A stretch of 64,000 nucleotides of DNA. Origin: CAVQEG01 sp963711465 (GTDB taxonomy: Bacteria; Bacteroidota; Ignavibacteria; OLB7). The notes under the pieces were generated by a model that ran no database searches, was not told the origin of the DNA, and worked only from the letters and a program-made list of their open reading frames with translations. Made by a program: the position numbers and the translations under genes. Positions 36,772 to 45,669 of this stretch are shown here, piece by piece. Numbering within the stretch: position 1 is the stretch's first letter; every line of letters begins with the position of its first letter. The stretch is taken from the NCBI GenBank assembly GCA_963711465.1, contig CAVQEG010000001.1, positions 2,542,001-2,606,000 of the forward strand. Reading direction: 5' to 3'.

Positions 36772-37108
36772 CAGCTCCCCCGGTGCGTCGAATCCGGACG
36801 CCTGAGCCGGAACGCGTCGCGCGCGCGTCCCGCTCGGCAGTCGATCGACGCCGTCTATTGCCGTACTTCCGGATAGATAGGCCATGTCTTGCATGTTCAG
36901 AACCGGGTATTGAGACGAAGCTCCCGACGAGAGGTTCCCACCGCCTGCAGATGTCAATGGGCAACAAACGGGCGACGCGCCTGCAGCCCTCCGCGCCCTT
37001 GATCACTGCCCCTGCCACTGCCGTATTTCGGCGATGGAACTCGCAGCGCGGGCGGGCGTCACAAGCGCAGACACGAACGAACAACGACACCATCGGTTTC
37101 GCATCGCC

Positions 37109-38053
37109 ATGAAATATCTTCCGCTTCTGCTTGCTGCCGGGCTTGTATCGCTCTCCCCGGCGTTCGCTCAGGATTCCACCCGCTCCATCCAGCGGGAAAC
37201 CATCACGTTCGACCTCCCCGACGCGGACTCCTCCGGCCTCGACGACGGTTCGGTGATCGGCCGACGCGTGGAAAACGTCGATATCGATATCGATGGTACT
37301 GCCATCAGACTCGGTGACGGCTCCGAGACCGTCGACATCGATACCACCATGGGGCACCGAAGAATTCGCGTTCACGTCGCCCCGATGGCGATGTCCGCGC
37401 AACAGGGTGTTGAACTGGCACGCGCCCGGGAACTCGAAGCGCGCACACGCGTGATGCGCGGTCAGCTGCGCGCGATGAAGAGCGAACTGGATCGGATGCG
37501 GAGTTCGGGCGCGAATCCGTCAGAACTCAACGCGCTGCGCGGGCGCATCGCCGCGGCCGACTCGTCCCTCGACCAGGCGTCCTCCGCGCTGAATGAATAC
37601 CGCAGCCGCATCGACGACAATCCCATGGCGTTCGGTTTTGGCAACGGCGGCGGTGCAATCGCCTTCGGCGACAGTGTATTCACCGTCGACGTTCCGGAGA
37701 TCGATACCGCGGCATGGCACCGTTGGAGTCAGCAATTGAATCAGCAGTGGGACCGCAATGGTAAGCAGTGGGAAGAGTACGGGGAGAAGTGGCAGGAGTA
37801 TGGGCGCCAGTGGGAGGAGTGGGCCCGCAAGATGGAGGAAATGGCACCGCAGCTCGACTCGATGAGCACAGCAGCACTCGGCTCCGACGGCAATGTATTC
37901 ATGAGCGATTCCGCGCTGAGTTCCGACGGCAACCGCCGCACCGAAGTGCGAGTCTTCCGCAACGGCACCGCGCCTGCCATGGCGCCGACGCTCCCTCCGC
38001 CGCCGACCCCGCCCGTACCCCCGACCGTCGACGAACCTCGCGTGCGTGAGTAG
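37109..38053 (+). CDS. Exported coiled-coil protein divergent from the sigma factor
   Basis: 314 residues from ATG 37109, with signal peptide MKYLPLLLAAGLVSLSPAFAQ. A beta-rich stretch (~35-90) is followed by a long coil (ARARELEARTRVMRGQLRAMKSELDRM) and a striking heptad-like W/Y series (QQWDRNGKQWEEYGEKWQEY / GRQWEEWARKMEEM, ~210-240). The tail is Pro-rich (APTLPPPPTPPVPPTVDEP). I do not recognise the family. Its place opposite the sigma/anti-sigma pair suggests an envelope-stress role, by inference only. Confidence 0.75.
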   Translation: MKYLPLLLAAGLVSLSPAFAQDSTRSIQRETITFDLPDADSSGLDDGSVIGRRVENVDIDIDGTAIRLGDGSETVDIDTTMGHRRIRVHVAPMAMSAQQGVELARARELEARTRVMRGQLRAMKSELDRMRSSGANPSELNALRGRIAAADSSLDQASSALNEYRSRIDDNPMAFGFGNGGGAIAFGDSVFTVDVPEIDTAAWHRWSQQLNQQWDRNGKQWEEYGEKWQEYGRQWEEWARKMEEMAPQLDSMSTAALGSDGNVFMSDSALSSDGNRRTEVRVFRNGTAPAMAPTLPPPPTPPVPPTVDEPRVRE

Positions 38054-38186
38054 GTCCCATCGGACAACCACCTCACCGGCCGAAGCATGTTGTGATCTGA
38101 ACCGCTGCGCGGGCGGCGGGCGCGCCACCCGAATTGCGCGCACTCGGGTGGCGCGTTGCTCGCGATGGCCGCTCGCGGGGAGTGTC

Positions 38187-38263
38187 CCGCTCGGATCGGA
38201 GTTGAGATCGAATACCCACGGCGTTGCCGTGGGCAAAGGGAGGGCGGCCCTCCGGGCCTCGGG
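38187..38263 (-). repeat. Double-hairpin repeat, copy A (inverted)
   Basis: Reverse-orientation copy of the 90-bp element. It holds CCCACGGC-GTT-GCCGTGGG and GGAGGGC-G-GCCCTCC hairpins back to back. Similarity to copy B continues upstream to ~38130 (GCGTTGCTCGCGATGGCCGCTCG), interrupted by an 18-bp insertion. Confidence 0.9.
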
Positions 38264-38526
38264 CAACGCCGGCCGCGTCGGCAGAGGCGAAGAAGCCGAC
38301 GAAGCCGAAGCGACGAGGATTATGCCCGGGCGCAGCGACAACCGCAGGATTTCCACCGCAGTGGCGATAGGCGCACCAGAAGACGGGTGGTATGCAATGC
38401 GGGCTAATGGTGGCGCCAGACGTCTCGCCGGAGTCGTTGGCAAAAAAATTTGGCGGCCTCTGCACCGGTACGATCCCATTCCATCGCGGAGACCGACGAG
38501 CGAGTGACGAGTTAACGATCGCAGAC

Positions 38527-38616
38527 GCGACCGACATCTCCCAAGGCCCGGAGGGCCGCCCTCCCTTTGCCCACGGCTACGCCGTGGGTGCTCGATCCCA
38601 ACTCCGATCCGAGCGG
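38527..38616 (+). repeat. Double-hairpin repeat, copy B
   Basis: GCGACCGAC..CTCCCAAGGCCC, then GGAGGGCCGCCCTCC and CCCACGGCTACGCCGTGGG, ending AACTCCGATCCGAGCGG. It differs from copy C at two positions and is the reverse complement of copy A with a few changes. Confidence 0.92.
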
Positions 38617-38668
38617 CCATCGCGAGCAACGCAACACCCGAGGGGGTGCCCAAATCGAGTGATGCGCC

Positions 38669-38755
38669 CAACTCCTTAATCACCCCAAACTCCCGAATCA
38701 ACCCCAACTCCCGAATCACCCCCCAACTCCCGAATCACCCCCCAAACTCGAGCAT
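38669..38755 (+). repeat. Minisatellite of ~18-19-bp units
   Basis: About four to five imperfect units of (C)AACTCCCGAATCACCCC, the first reading CAACTCCTTAATCACCCC. C-rich on this strand. Lies between double-hairpin copies B and C. Confidence 0.85.
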
Positions 38756-38928
38756 GACGCCCAGCTCGTGCATTCCACCCGACTCGATTATCGCGTGCTA
38801 CCCGGTTGTAGCGCGAAGGCAACCTTCACACGCCGGCGCACTGCCGGAGCCGCCACCGCGGCATCGATCCCCGCGCCACCGCGACCGAGCAACACCCCCT
38901 CCCGTACACCCGCCTCTCCTCTACTGAT

Positions 38929-39018
38929 GCGACCGACGCCTCCCAAGGCCCGGAGGGCCGCCCTCCCTTTGCCCACGGCTACGCCGTGGGTGCTCGATCC
39001 CAACTCCGATCCGAGCGG
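38929..39018 (+). repeat. Double-hairpin repeat, copy C
   Basis: Direct copy of element B, 88 of 90 positions identical by eye. It lies 190 bp ahead of the oligopeptidase start. With copies A and B and the minisatellite it fills most of the 1.15-kb gap 38054-39208, in which I see no gene. Confidence 0.92.
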
Positions 39019-39208
39019 ATCATCCCCCCGGAGCGCCCCCCTCGAGCGGCCATGGCGACCAACACTCCGCCCGAGTGGTCCGCCCCCCTCGCGCGCGACA
39101 CTCGACGCCAGCGTTGCCCTCCACCCGCCCAGTTACAGTCCGAGACGGGGCGGAACCCGCCATCACCTAATTTCACTCCCCCTTCTGCCTGATACACAAA
39201 TACCCGCT

Positions 39209-41224
39209 ATGGACGACCCGTACCTCTGGCTCGAAGAGATCGATGGCGACGACGCGCTCGACTGGGTGCGTTCGCACAACTCTGTCGCCCTCGATCGCCT
39301 TACCGCCAACCCCGCTTTCGATCGAATCCGCGCCCGGCTCATGGCCGTGTTCAATTCGTCCGAACGGATTCCCTACGCCGCCATCCGCGGGCGCTTCCTC
39401 TACAACTTCTGGCAGGACGCCGATCATCCGCGCGGCATCAACCGCAGAACGACGCTCGAGGAATACCGGAAGGACAACCCCGCGTGGGAAACCGTCCTCG
39501 ACGTCGATCGCCTCGCCGATGTCGAAGGTGAGAACTGGGTCTTCGCCGGAACCACCGTCCGTCGGCCCGGCTTCGATCGCGCGCTCGTCCGCCTCTCCCG
39601 CGGTGGATCCGATGCCGTGGTCCTGCGCGAATTCGACCTCCTCGAGAAGCGGTTCGTCGACAACGGATTCACCCTCCCCGAAGCAAAGTCCCAGGTCGCG
39701 TGGAAGGATGACGACACGCTCTACGTCGCTACCGACTTCGGGAACGATTCGCTTACCACCTCCGGTTACCCCCGCATCGTCAAATGCTGGCACCGCGGCA
39801 CTCCGCTCGATGAGGCCGACACCGTGTTCGAAGCCGATGCCTCTCATGTGCTCGCGGCCGTTGAAGTCAGCCATACCGGCGCCAGACAGTACGACCTGCT
39901 CTTCGCCATGCACACCTTCATCCACGTCGAGTACTCGCTGCGCCAGGGCGATCGCTGGGTGCAACTCGATGTGCCGAACGATGTCGAGCTCGTGTTCTTC
40001 GGCGACTGGATGGTGCTGAAAATCACGACCGACTGGACCGTCGGTGGCACGACCTACCACCAGGGCTCACTCGTCGCCATCGAGGTCGATCGGTTCCTGG
40101 ATGGTGAGCGCGAATTCATCACGCTCGTCGAACCCGGCGATCGCTCCAGCATCACCTCCATCTCGGTGACCGAGGATGCACTCCTGGTGAATCTGCTCGT
40201 CAACGTGCGGAGCGAACTGCATCGGTTCACCGTCAAGGATGCAACCTGGTCGAAGGCCCGTGTGGCGCTTCCCGACTTCGGCAGCATCGACGTGATTTCG
40301 ACCGATGCAATGGGGGAATTCGCCTTCATCAACTACATGGATTTTCTCCACCCGAATACCCTCTACCTGCTCGATGCTGACGGCGGTGTCGAGGCGTTGA
40401 AACACATGCCCGCATTCTTCGATGCCACCGGACTGACCGTCCGGCAGCTCGAAGCACGCTCCGCCGACGGCACCATGATTCCCTACTTCATCGTCGCGCC
40501 CGAGCACATGAAGCATGACGGGTCGAACCCGACGCTGCTCTATGGCTATGGGGGATTTGAAGTCGCGCAGAAGCCGGTCTACGATCCGTCGACCGGCGTG
40601 GGATGGCTCGAAGCGGGCAACGTCTACGTGGTGGCGAATATCCGCGGCGGCGGTGAGTTCGGCCCGGGCTGGCATCTGGCGGCGCTCAGGGAACGTCGGC
40701 AGCGGTCGTACGACGACTTCGCGGCCGTTGCCGAGGATCTGATCGCCCGTGGTGTCACCTCGCCGGAACACCTCGGAATCTTCGGCGGAAGCAACGGCGG
40801 TCTGCTCGTCGGAGCGACGATGGTCCAGCGACCCGATCTGTTCGGAGCCGTCGTCTGCAGCGTTCCTCTGCTCGATATGCGCCGGTACTCCGTCCTCCTG
40901 GCTGGTGCGAGCTGGATGAGCGAATACGGAGATCCCGACGATCCGGATGAGTGGGAATTCATCTCCCGCTACTCTCCCTACCACAACGTGAAGCGCGACA
41001 CCGACTACCCGAAAGTCCTCTTTACCACCTCGACGCGCGATGACCGCGTGCACCCGGCACACGCCCGCAAAATGTTCGCCCGCATGCTGGATATGGGCCA
41101 CGACGTGCTGTACTACGAGAACGTCGAGGGAGGGCACGCAGGGGCGGCCAACAACGAGCAGCGCGCCATGATGGCCGCGCTCAGAGATGTGTTCCTCCTC
41201 GAGACCATCGGTCGTCGTTCGTGA
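39209..41224 (+). CDS. Prolyl oligopeptidase family serine peptidase (S9A)
   Basis: 671 residues from ATG 39209 (MDDPYLWLEEIDGDDALDWVRSHN), the standard S9A opening; the open frame upstream to 38768 runs through repeats and is not homologous. It has an N-terminal seven-blade propeller (~65-390) and a C-terminal alpha/beta-hydrolase. The catalytic triad is visible: Ser in FGGSNGGLLVG, Asp in TSTRDDRVHPAHA and His in VEGGHAGAANN. No signal peptide, so cytoplasmic. It cuts small peptides after proline or similar residues. Its 3' end overlaps the convergent HAD gene by 44 bp. Confidence 0.93.
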   Translation: MDDPYLWLEEIDGDDALDWVRSHNSVALDRLTANPAFDRIRARLMAVFNSSERIPYAAIRGRFLYNFWQDADHPRGINRRTTLEEYRKDNPAWETVLDVDRLADVEGENWVFAGTTVRRPGFDRALVRLSRGGSDAVVLREFDLLEKRFVDNGFTLPEAKSQVAWKDDDTLYVATDFGNDSLTTSGYPRIVKCWHRGTPLDEADTVFEADASHVLAAVEVSHTGARQYDLLFAMHTFIHVEYSLRQGDRWVQLDVPNDVELVFFGDWMVLKITTDWTVGGTTYHQGSLVAIEVDRFLDGEREFITLVEPGDRSSITSISVTEDALLVNLLVNVRSELHRFTVKDATWSKARVALPDFGSIDVISTDAMGEFAFINYMDFLHPNTLYLLDADGGVEALKHMPAFFDATGLTVRQLEARSADGTMIPYFIVAPEHMKHDGSNPTLLYGYGGFEVAQKPVYDPSTGVGWLEAGNVYVVANIRGGGEFGPGWHLAALRERRQRSYDDFAAVAEDLIARGVTSPEHLGIFGGSNGGLLVGATMVQRPDLFGAVVCSVPLLDMRRYSVLLAGASWMSEYGDPDDPDEWEFISRYSPYHNVKRDTDYPKVLFTTSTRDDRVHPAHARKMFARMLDMGHDVLYYENVEGGHAGAANNEQRAMMAALRDVFLLETIGRRS

Positions 41225-41945
41225 CGACCTCGAGTACCTCGTTCCAGTGATCGACGATGACATCCGCGTCGGTGGATTCTTCGGCGTACTTGTGGTCGAT
41301 CTCGCACCCGCGGTAGAGGATCGCCCGCATCCCCGCCGCACGGGCGCCGCGGATGTCGGTGCGCTCGATGTCACCGATGTGCGCCGACCTCGCGCGATCG
41401 GCATCCAACCGGGCGAGTGCCGCGCCGAACGCCTCCGGATGCGGCTTGGCGACTCCGGTTTCGTCGGAGAATATGAATGCGCCGAAGTACCGGGCGACGT
41501 CGTCGCGCTGCATCAACTGCCGGAGCACACGCCCCGGTGAGAACGATGTGTCGGAGATCAGCGCGAGCATCACGCCTCGTTCGTGGAGTTCCGCCAGCGT
41601 CTGGCGCGCACCGGGCAGCAGCGCCGGCGGATGATCGAGCACACCTTCCTCGAAGATTTTTGCCACCCGATCGACCACGTGATCCTCGAGTTTGAATTCC
41701 ATCTGTCGCAGCATCTCGCGGACCATTTCGTGTGACGTTGGTGTGCGCTGCTTCTCGAGCCAGTGATGGTCGAAGTACGCCCAGAGTCCGCGGTGCACGG
41801 TGTCGTAGTCGTCGGCCGTGCATGCGTAGCCGGCGGCACGCGCAGCGCCGATGAATGCGTCCATCCGCGCAGCGCGGCGTGGCGGTCCGTTCGTGGCGTC
41901 GTACAGCGTGTTCCAGAAGTCGACGGTGAGGGTCGTCAGAGGCAT
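41181..41945 (-). CDS. HAD-superfamily hydrolase-like protein with altered motif I
   Basis: 254 residues from ATG 41945 (MPLTTLTVDFWNTLYD). The HAD core is present: motif II LALISDTSFSPG, motif III Lys near GVAKPHPEAFG, and motif IV HIGDIERTDIRGARAAGM, with a helical cap (~20-100). In motif I the second Asp of DxD is replaced by Trp (DFWNT), so ordinary phosphatase chemistry may be altered. Substrate unknown. The gene is 83 bp downstream of sbcC and may be in its operon. Confidence 0.85.
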   Translation of the reverse strand: MPLTTLTVDFWNTLYDATNGPPRRAARMDAFIGAARAAGYACTADDYDTVHRGLWAYFDHHWLEKQRTPTSHEMVREMLRQMEFKLEDHVVDRVAKIFEEGVLDHPPALLPGARQTLAELHERGVMLALISDTSFSPGRVLRQLMQRDDVARYFGAFIFSDETGVAKPHPEAFGAALARLDADRARSAHIGDIERTDIRGARAAGMRAILYRGCEIDHKYAEESTDADVIVDHWNEVLEVVTNDDRWSRGGTHL

Positions 41946-42028
41946 GGAGGTTCGTCGTTCATGGATTTCACGGGCGCAGACCGATCGGGACATCCACGAC
42001 CGTCGGCGCAGATTCGTGCCAACGAGCG

Positions 42029-45000
42029 TCAATCGCTCTCGAGGCGGACGCGCGTGCCGTGCGCGGCGTCGGCCGGCTCGACGATCAGCCGCCGCGGAAT
42101 CCGTTCGCGCATCTGCTGCACGTGCGTGATCACGCCGATCGACCGATGCTCCGAGCGGAGCCGTTCCAGCGAACTCATCACCGCGTCGAGCAGTTCGCTG
42201 TCGAGCGTTCCGAATCCTTCGTCGAGGAAGAAGAATCCGAGCGGTGCTCGACCGAGCTGGATGGTGTCGGAGAGAGCCAGCGCGAGGGCCAGGGACACGA
42301 GAAAGGTCTCGCCGCCGGAGAGCGTATCGGTCGAGCGTGTCACACCGCCATTCGCATTGTCGTTGATGAAGAATCCATCCTTCGGATCCGTTCCGATCTG
42401 CAGCCGTCCGCCGGTCAGCGTGTCGAGCTGATGGTTGGCATGATCGCAGACACGCGCGAGCCGCTCGTTGGCGAGGAAGTTGACGAACGCATCGCCGGCA
42501 AGGTAGCCGTTGAGTGTCGTGGCCGTCTGCAGTCGCCGGACGCCGACGGCGTCGCGCTCGAGCAACGCGTGGTACTCCCGGTTCTTCGCCTCGGCCGTCT
42601 GCAGCCGCTCGCGTGCGCCGCCCTCGTCGGCGATCGCCTGCCGGCAGGTCGCATCGGCGCGGTCGAACGCTTCGCGCGCGACCGACAGCTCCTCATCGCT
42701 GATCGAGCGGTCGCCGATCTTCTCTCGGAGCATCGCCAGTCGCTCGCGTTCGGCGGCCAGCTTCCGATCGAGTGACGCGACGCGGTCGCGCATCGCGCGG
42801 AGCGCTGCCGGCGTCATGGCTCCGTTTCGAACGTCCTCGACCGAGCCGAATTCGTTCTCGCGAAGCGCCGCCTCGACCGCGAGACGGGCGGTCTCGGCTT
42901 CCGTACGATGTTCCTCCAGACGGTGGCGCACGCTTCCGGCACGCTCGGCCTTCACACTCCTTTCGGTGATGGCTGCACTCTGCGCGTCGGCGGCCCGGTT
43001 CCGTCGCTCTCCGATAGCCGCGCGCAATTGGATTCGGCGCAGCGTCACTTCCGGGATGGTGTCCATCCGCTCGGATTCCTCGGCGATTCGTTCGAATTCA
43101 ATCCGATGGGCGTCCGCCCGTTCGGTGTAATCCCGCCGCATACGTTCCAGCGATTCCGACAGGTGATTGCGACGCAGCTCGGCGGCCTGCTGCGCATTGG
43201 TGGCTTCGCTCAGCGCGCGCGTCGCCTCGTCACGTTCCGTCGCGAGCACGTCGAGTTCGCGGCGAAGCTTCGTCAGCGCCGCGTCACGTTCGTCCACCGA
43301 CCGGACCCACGTCCGCGCATCGTCGACCGATGACTGCCCGGATGCCTCGAGCACGGCCGCGCGGTGGCTGTCGACCGCGGCCGCGACTGCGGTTCGCTCA
43401 TGCTCCAGTCGCTCGGCGCGTGCCGATGTCTCCTCGAGGCGCGTTCGCGCCTTCACCAGCGCGTTGCCGGCCTCCGTGCGGATCTTCTGCGCGCGGCCCA
43501 GCGCGCCCTCGCCATCGAGGATCTCTCGATCGGTCGACTCCAGTCGCTTTGATACCTCCTCACGCTCGCGTCGGATCGACGTCCGGTCGGCCTCGAGCGC
43601 TTCGCAGGATGCATAGGACCGCTCCCCTCCCTCCAGCAGCGTGCGAATCTGCGCTTCGAACCCCTCGAGTTGACTCCGGCCATCGGCGATCGCCCGCTCG
43701 GCATTCTCGCGTTCGACGCGAACGCGATCGACGGCGCTGCGCGCAGCTTCTAGCGCCGTGCGCGCCGCTTCGACCCTGGCCTCGGCCTGCCGCAGCTCGG
43801 CGGTCACCGACTGGAATTCACTCCGCTCGCGCCGACTGTGATGGTGCGGTGCCGGATGGTCGCCCGAGCCGCAGAGCGGACACGGTTCGCCGGGACGCAA
43901 CCGCTCGACCGCCGTGTCGAGTGCGAACTGTTGTGAGAGGTCCTCGCGACGTTGAGCGAGGGCTACACGGGTGCGCTCGGCCTCCGCCAGCGCCGTGCGG
44001 TGACGCTCATGTTCCCGCGTTCGCTCCTGCTCCGACTTCGTAAGCGTGTCGACTTCGCCGAGCAGTGTCGTCACCCGCCGGCGATGGGTGTCGATCGACC
44101 CCACGAGCGGGTTGATCTCTTCGAGACGCGTGCTTCGCACCTCCTCGGCACGGCGCAGTTCCTCGAGGTTCTTCGCAATCGCCGTGCGACGTTCGCGACG
44201 CTCGCGTGTGCTCGATTCGATTTCGCTCAGTCGGGCGGCTGCCGCGCGATCGTCCACCGTCGAGCGCTCGCACTCGGCGGTACAGCGGTCAACCTCCGAT
44301 CGACACTCGCGCAACCCCGTTTCCACCTGTGCCAACTGCGCTTCGGCAGCGGCAAGCCGCTGCGCGGCTTCGCGGACGCTGGTGTAGCGGGCGCGTTCCT
44401 CTGCAGTGATGTCGGTCTGCTCGAGCCGTCCTCGGGCAGTCTGGTGCCTGCGCTCGATCTCCACACGAGCTTTCCGGGTGTGTTCAAGCGCTTCGGAGGA
44501 ACCGACCAGCGCCTCATCCGCGTCGGCAAGTTCCCGCGCGGCGGTCTCCAGAGCGCCGCGGTCGTGATCGAGCTTCGCCCGCTGCTCGGCCAGCCGCTGC
44601 AATCGGTTGATCTCGGTGTCGAGCCGACCGTCATGCTGCGTGAATGCCTCGTCTGCCGCGACGAACGCCGCGGTAGCAGTGCGCTCGATCTCCTCGGCCC
44701 GTCGCAGTTCCGATTCGCAGGATCGGACGTCGGCTTCCAGGGAGTCGATGGCCCTGCGAACCGCGTCGAGTCGTTCGATCGCGGGAGCGACCGCTGCACA
44801 TCGCTCGGCCACAGCCAGACGCTCGCGCAGCTGCGCGAGCTCGGCTTCATCCGATTCGCGCTCGTCGTCGCGGGCGGCCAGAGCCGCGTGCTCGCCGATG
44901 AGCGCGTAGAGTTCCTCGGCGGCGCGGCGGGCCTCCTCAGCCGACCTGAGAGCGACGGTTGCGCGCTCTCGAAGGGCGATCGAATTCTCCAGCCCGCTTC

Positions 45001-45661
45001 TCGATTCGGCCACGACATCGTCGTCGTACGGCCGCAGTTCGCTCAGCCGCCCCTCCAGCTCGGTCCGCACCGTACGCAGCTCACCGAGGTAGGCGGTGAG
45101 TCGACTGCGCAGCGGAGCGCCGAACTCCTCGAGGTTGAACAGACGCTGCATGGCACTGGAACGCTCCTTCGTCGGCAGCCCGATGAAATTGGCGAAGGCG
45201 CCCTGCGGCAGTACCACCGTGCGGTGGAAGTCTTCGATACTGATTCCAAGAATCGACTTCATCTGTTCGGCGACCTCCCGCACGCGGTCGCAGATGACCG
45301 CGTCACCGTCGGCATCGTGGCGAATCAGACGCACGTTTCCGCCGCTGGTGGTGCCCTCCTTCGTTCTCCGCAGCGAACGCTGCACCGTGTAGCGTTCGCC
45401 TGTCGCGTCGGCGCCGATCTCGAAGGTGAAGGCAACCGAGCAGCGCTTCTCCTGAAGGTTGACGATGTCGCCGTAGCTGCCGCTGGAGCGGTAGACCTTC
45501 CCATAGAGCGCCAGCGTGATGGCATCGAGAATCGTCGACTTGCCGCTGCCGGTCGGGCCGAAGATTCCGAACAGCCCGTCGCGCAGCAGCGGCTCGAAGT
45601 CGATCGTCACCTTCGAGCGAAAGCTGTTGAGTCCGGCGATGGTCAGAACGAGAGGGCGCAT
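42029..45661 (-). CDS. sbcC: SbcC, SMC-like ATPase subunit of the SbcCD nuclease
   Basis: 1210 residues. Walker A FGPTGSGKSTILDAITLALYGK at the N-terminus; long antiparallel coiled coils; zinc hook CPLCGSGDHPAPHH near the middle; signature LSGGETFLVSLALALALSD and Walker B FFFLDEGFGTLD near the C-terminus. With SbcD it cuts DNA hairpins and ends. It starts 8 bp after the sbcD stop. The very long antisense frames through it result from its GC-rich codon use. Confidence 0.95.
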   Translation of the reverse strand: MRPLVLTIAGLNSFRSKVTIDFEPLLRDGLFGIFGPTGSGKSTILDAITLALYGKVYRSSGSYGDIVNLQEKRCSVAFTFEIGADATGERYTVQRSLRRTKEGTTSGGNVRLIRHDADGDAVICDRVREVAEQMKSILGISIEDFHRTVVLPQGAFANFIGLPTKERSSAMQRLFNLEEFGAPLRSRLTAYLGELRTVRTELEGRLSELRPYDDDVVAESRSGLENSIALRERATVALRSAEEARRAAEELYALIGEHAALAARDDERESDEAELAQLRERLAVAERCAAVAPAIERLDAVRRAIDSLEADVRSCESELRRAEEIERTATAAFVAADEAFTQHDGRLDTEINRLQRLAEQRAKLDHDRGALETAARELADADEALVGSSEALEHTRKARVEIERRHQTARGRLEQTDITAEERARYTSVREAAQRLAAAEAQLAQVETGLRECRSEVDRCTAECERSTVDDRAAAARLSEIESSTRERRERRTAIAKNLEELRRAEEVRSTRLEEINPLVGSIDTHRRRVTTLLGEVDTLTKSEQERTREHERHRTALAEAERTRVALAQRREDLSQQFALDTAVERLRPGEPCPLCGSGDHPAPHHHSRRERSEFQSVTAELRQAEARVEAARTALEAARSAVDRVRVERENAERAIADGRSQLEGFEAQIRTLLEGGERSYASCEALEADRTSIRREREEVSKRLESTDREILDGEGALGRAQKIRTEAGNALVKARTRLEETSARAERLEHERTAVAAAVDSHRAAVLEASGQSSVDDARTWVRSVDERDAALTKLRRELDVLATERDEATRALSEATNAQQAAELRRNHLSESLERMRRDYTERADAHRIEFERIAEESERMDTIPEVTLRRIQLRAAIGERRNRAADAQSAAITERSVKAERAGSVRHRLEEHRTEAETARLAVEAALRENEFGSVEDVRNGAMTPAALRAMRDRVASLDRKLAAERERLAMLREKIGDRSISDEELSVAREAFDRADATCRQAIADEGGARERLQTAEAKNREYHALLERDAVGVRRLQTATTLNGYLAGDAFVNFLANERLARVCDHANHQLDTLTGGRLQIGTDPKDGFFINDNANGGVTRSTDTLSGGETFLVSLALALALSDTIQLGRAPLGFFFLDEGFGTLDSELLDAVMSSLERLRSEHRSIGVITHVQQMRERIPRRLIVEPADAAHGTRVRLESD

Positions 45662-45669
45662 GGTGCGGT

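Noticed and set aside
38768..39208. In-frame N-terminal extension of the oligopeptidase
   Set aside because: It is encoded by the double-hairpin repeat and Pro-rich low-complexity DNA; the family starts at MDDPYLWLE.
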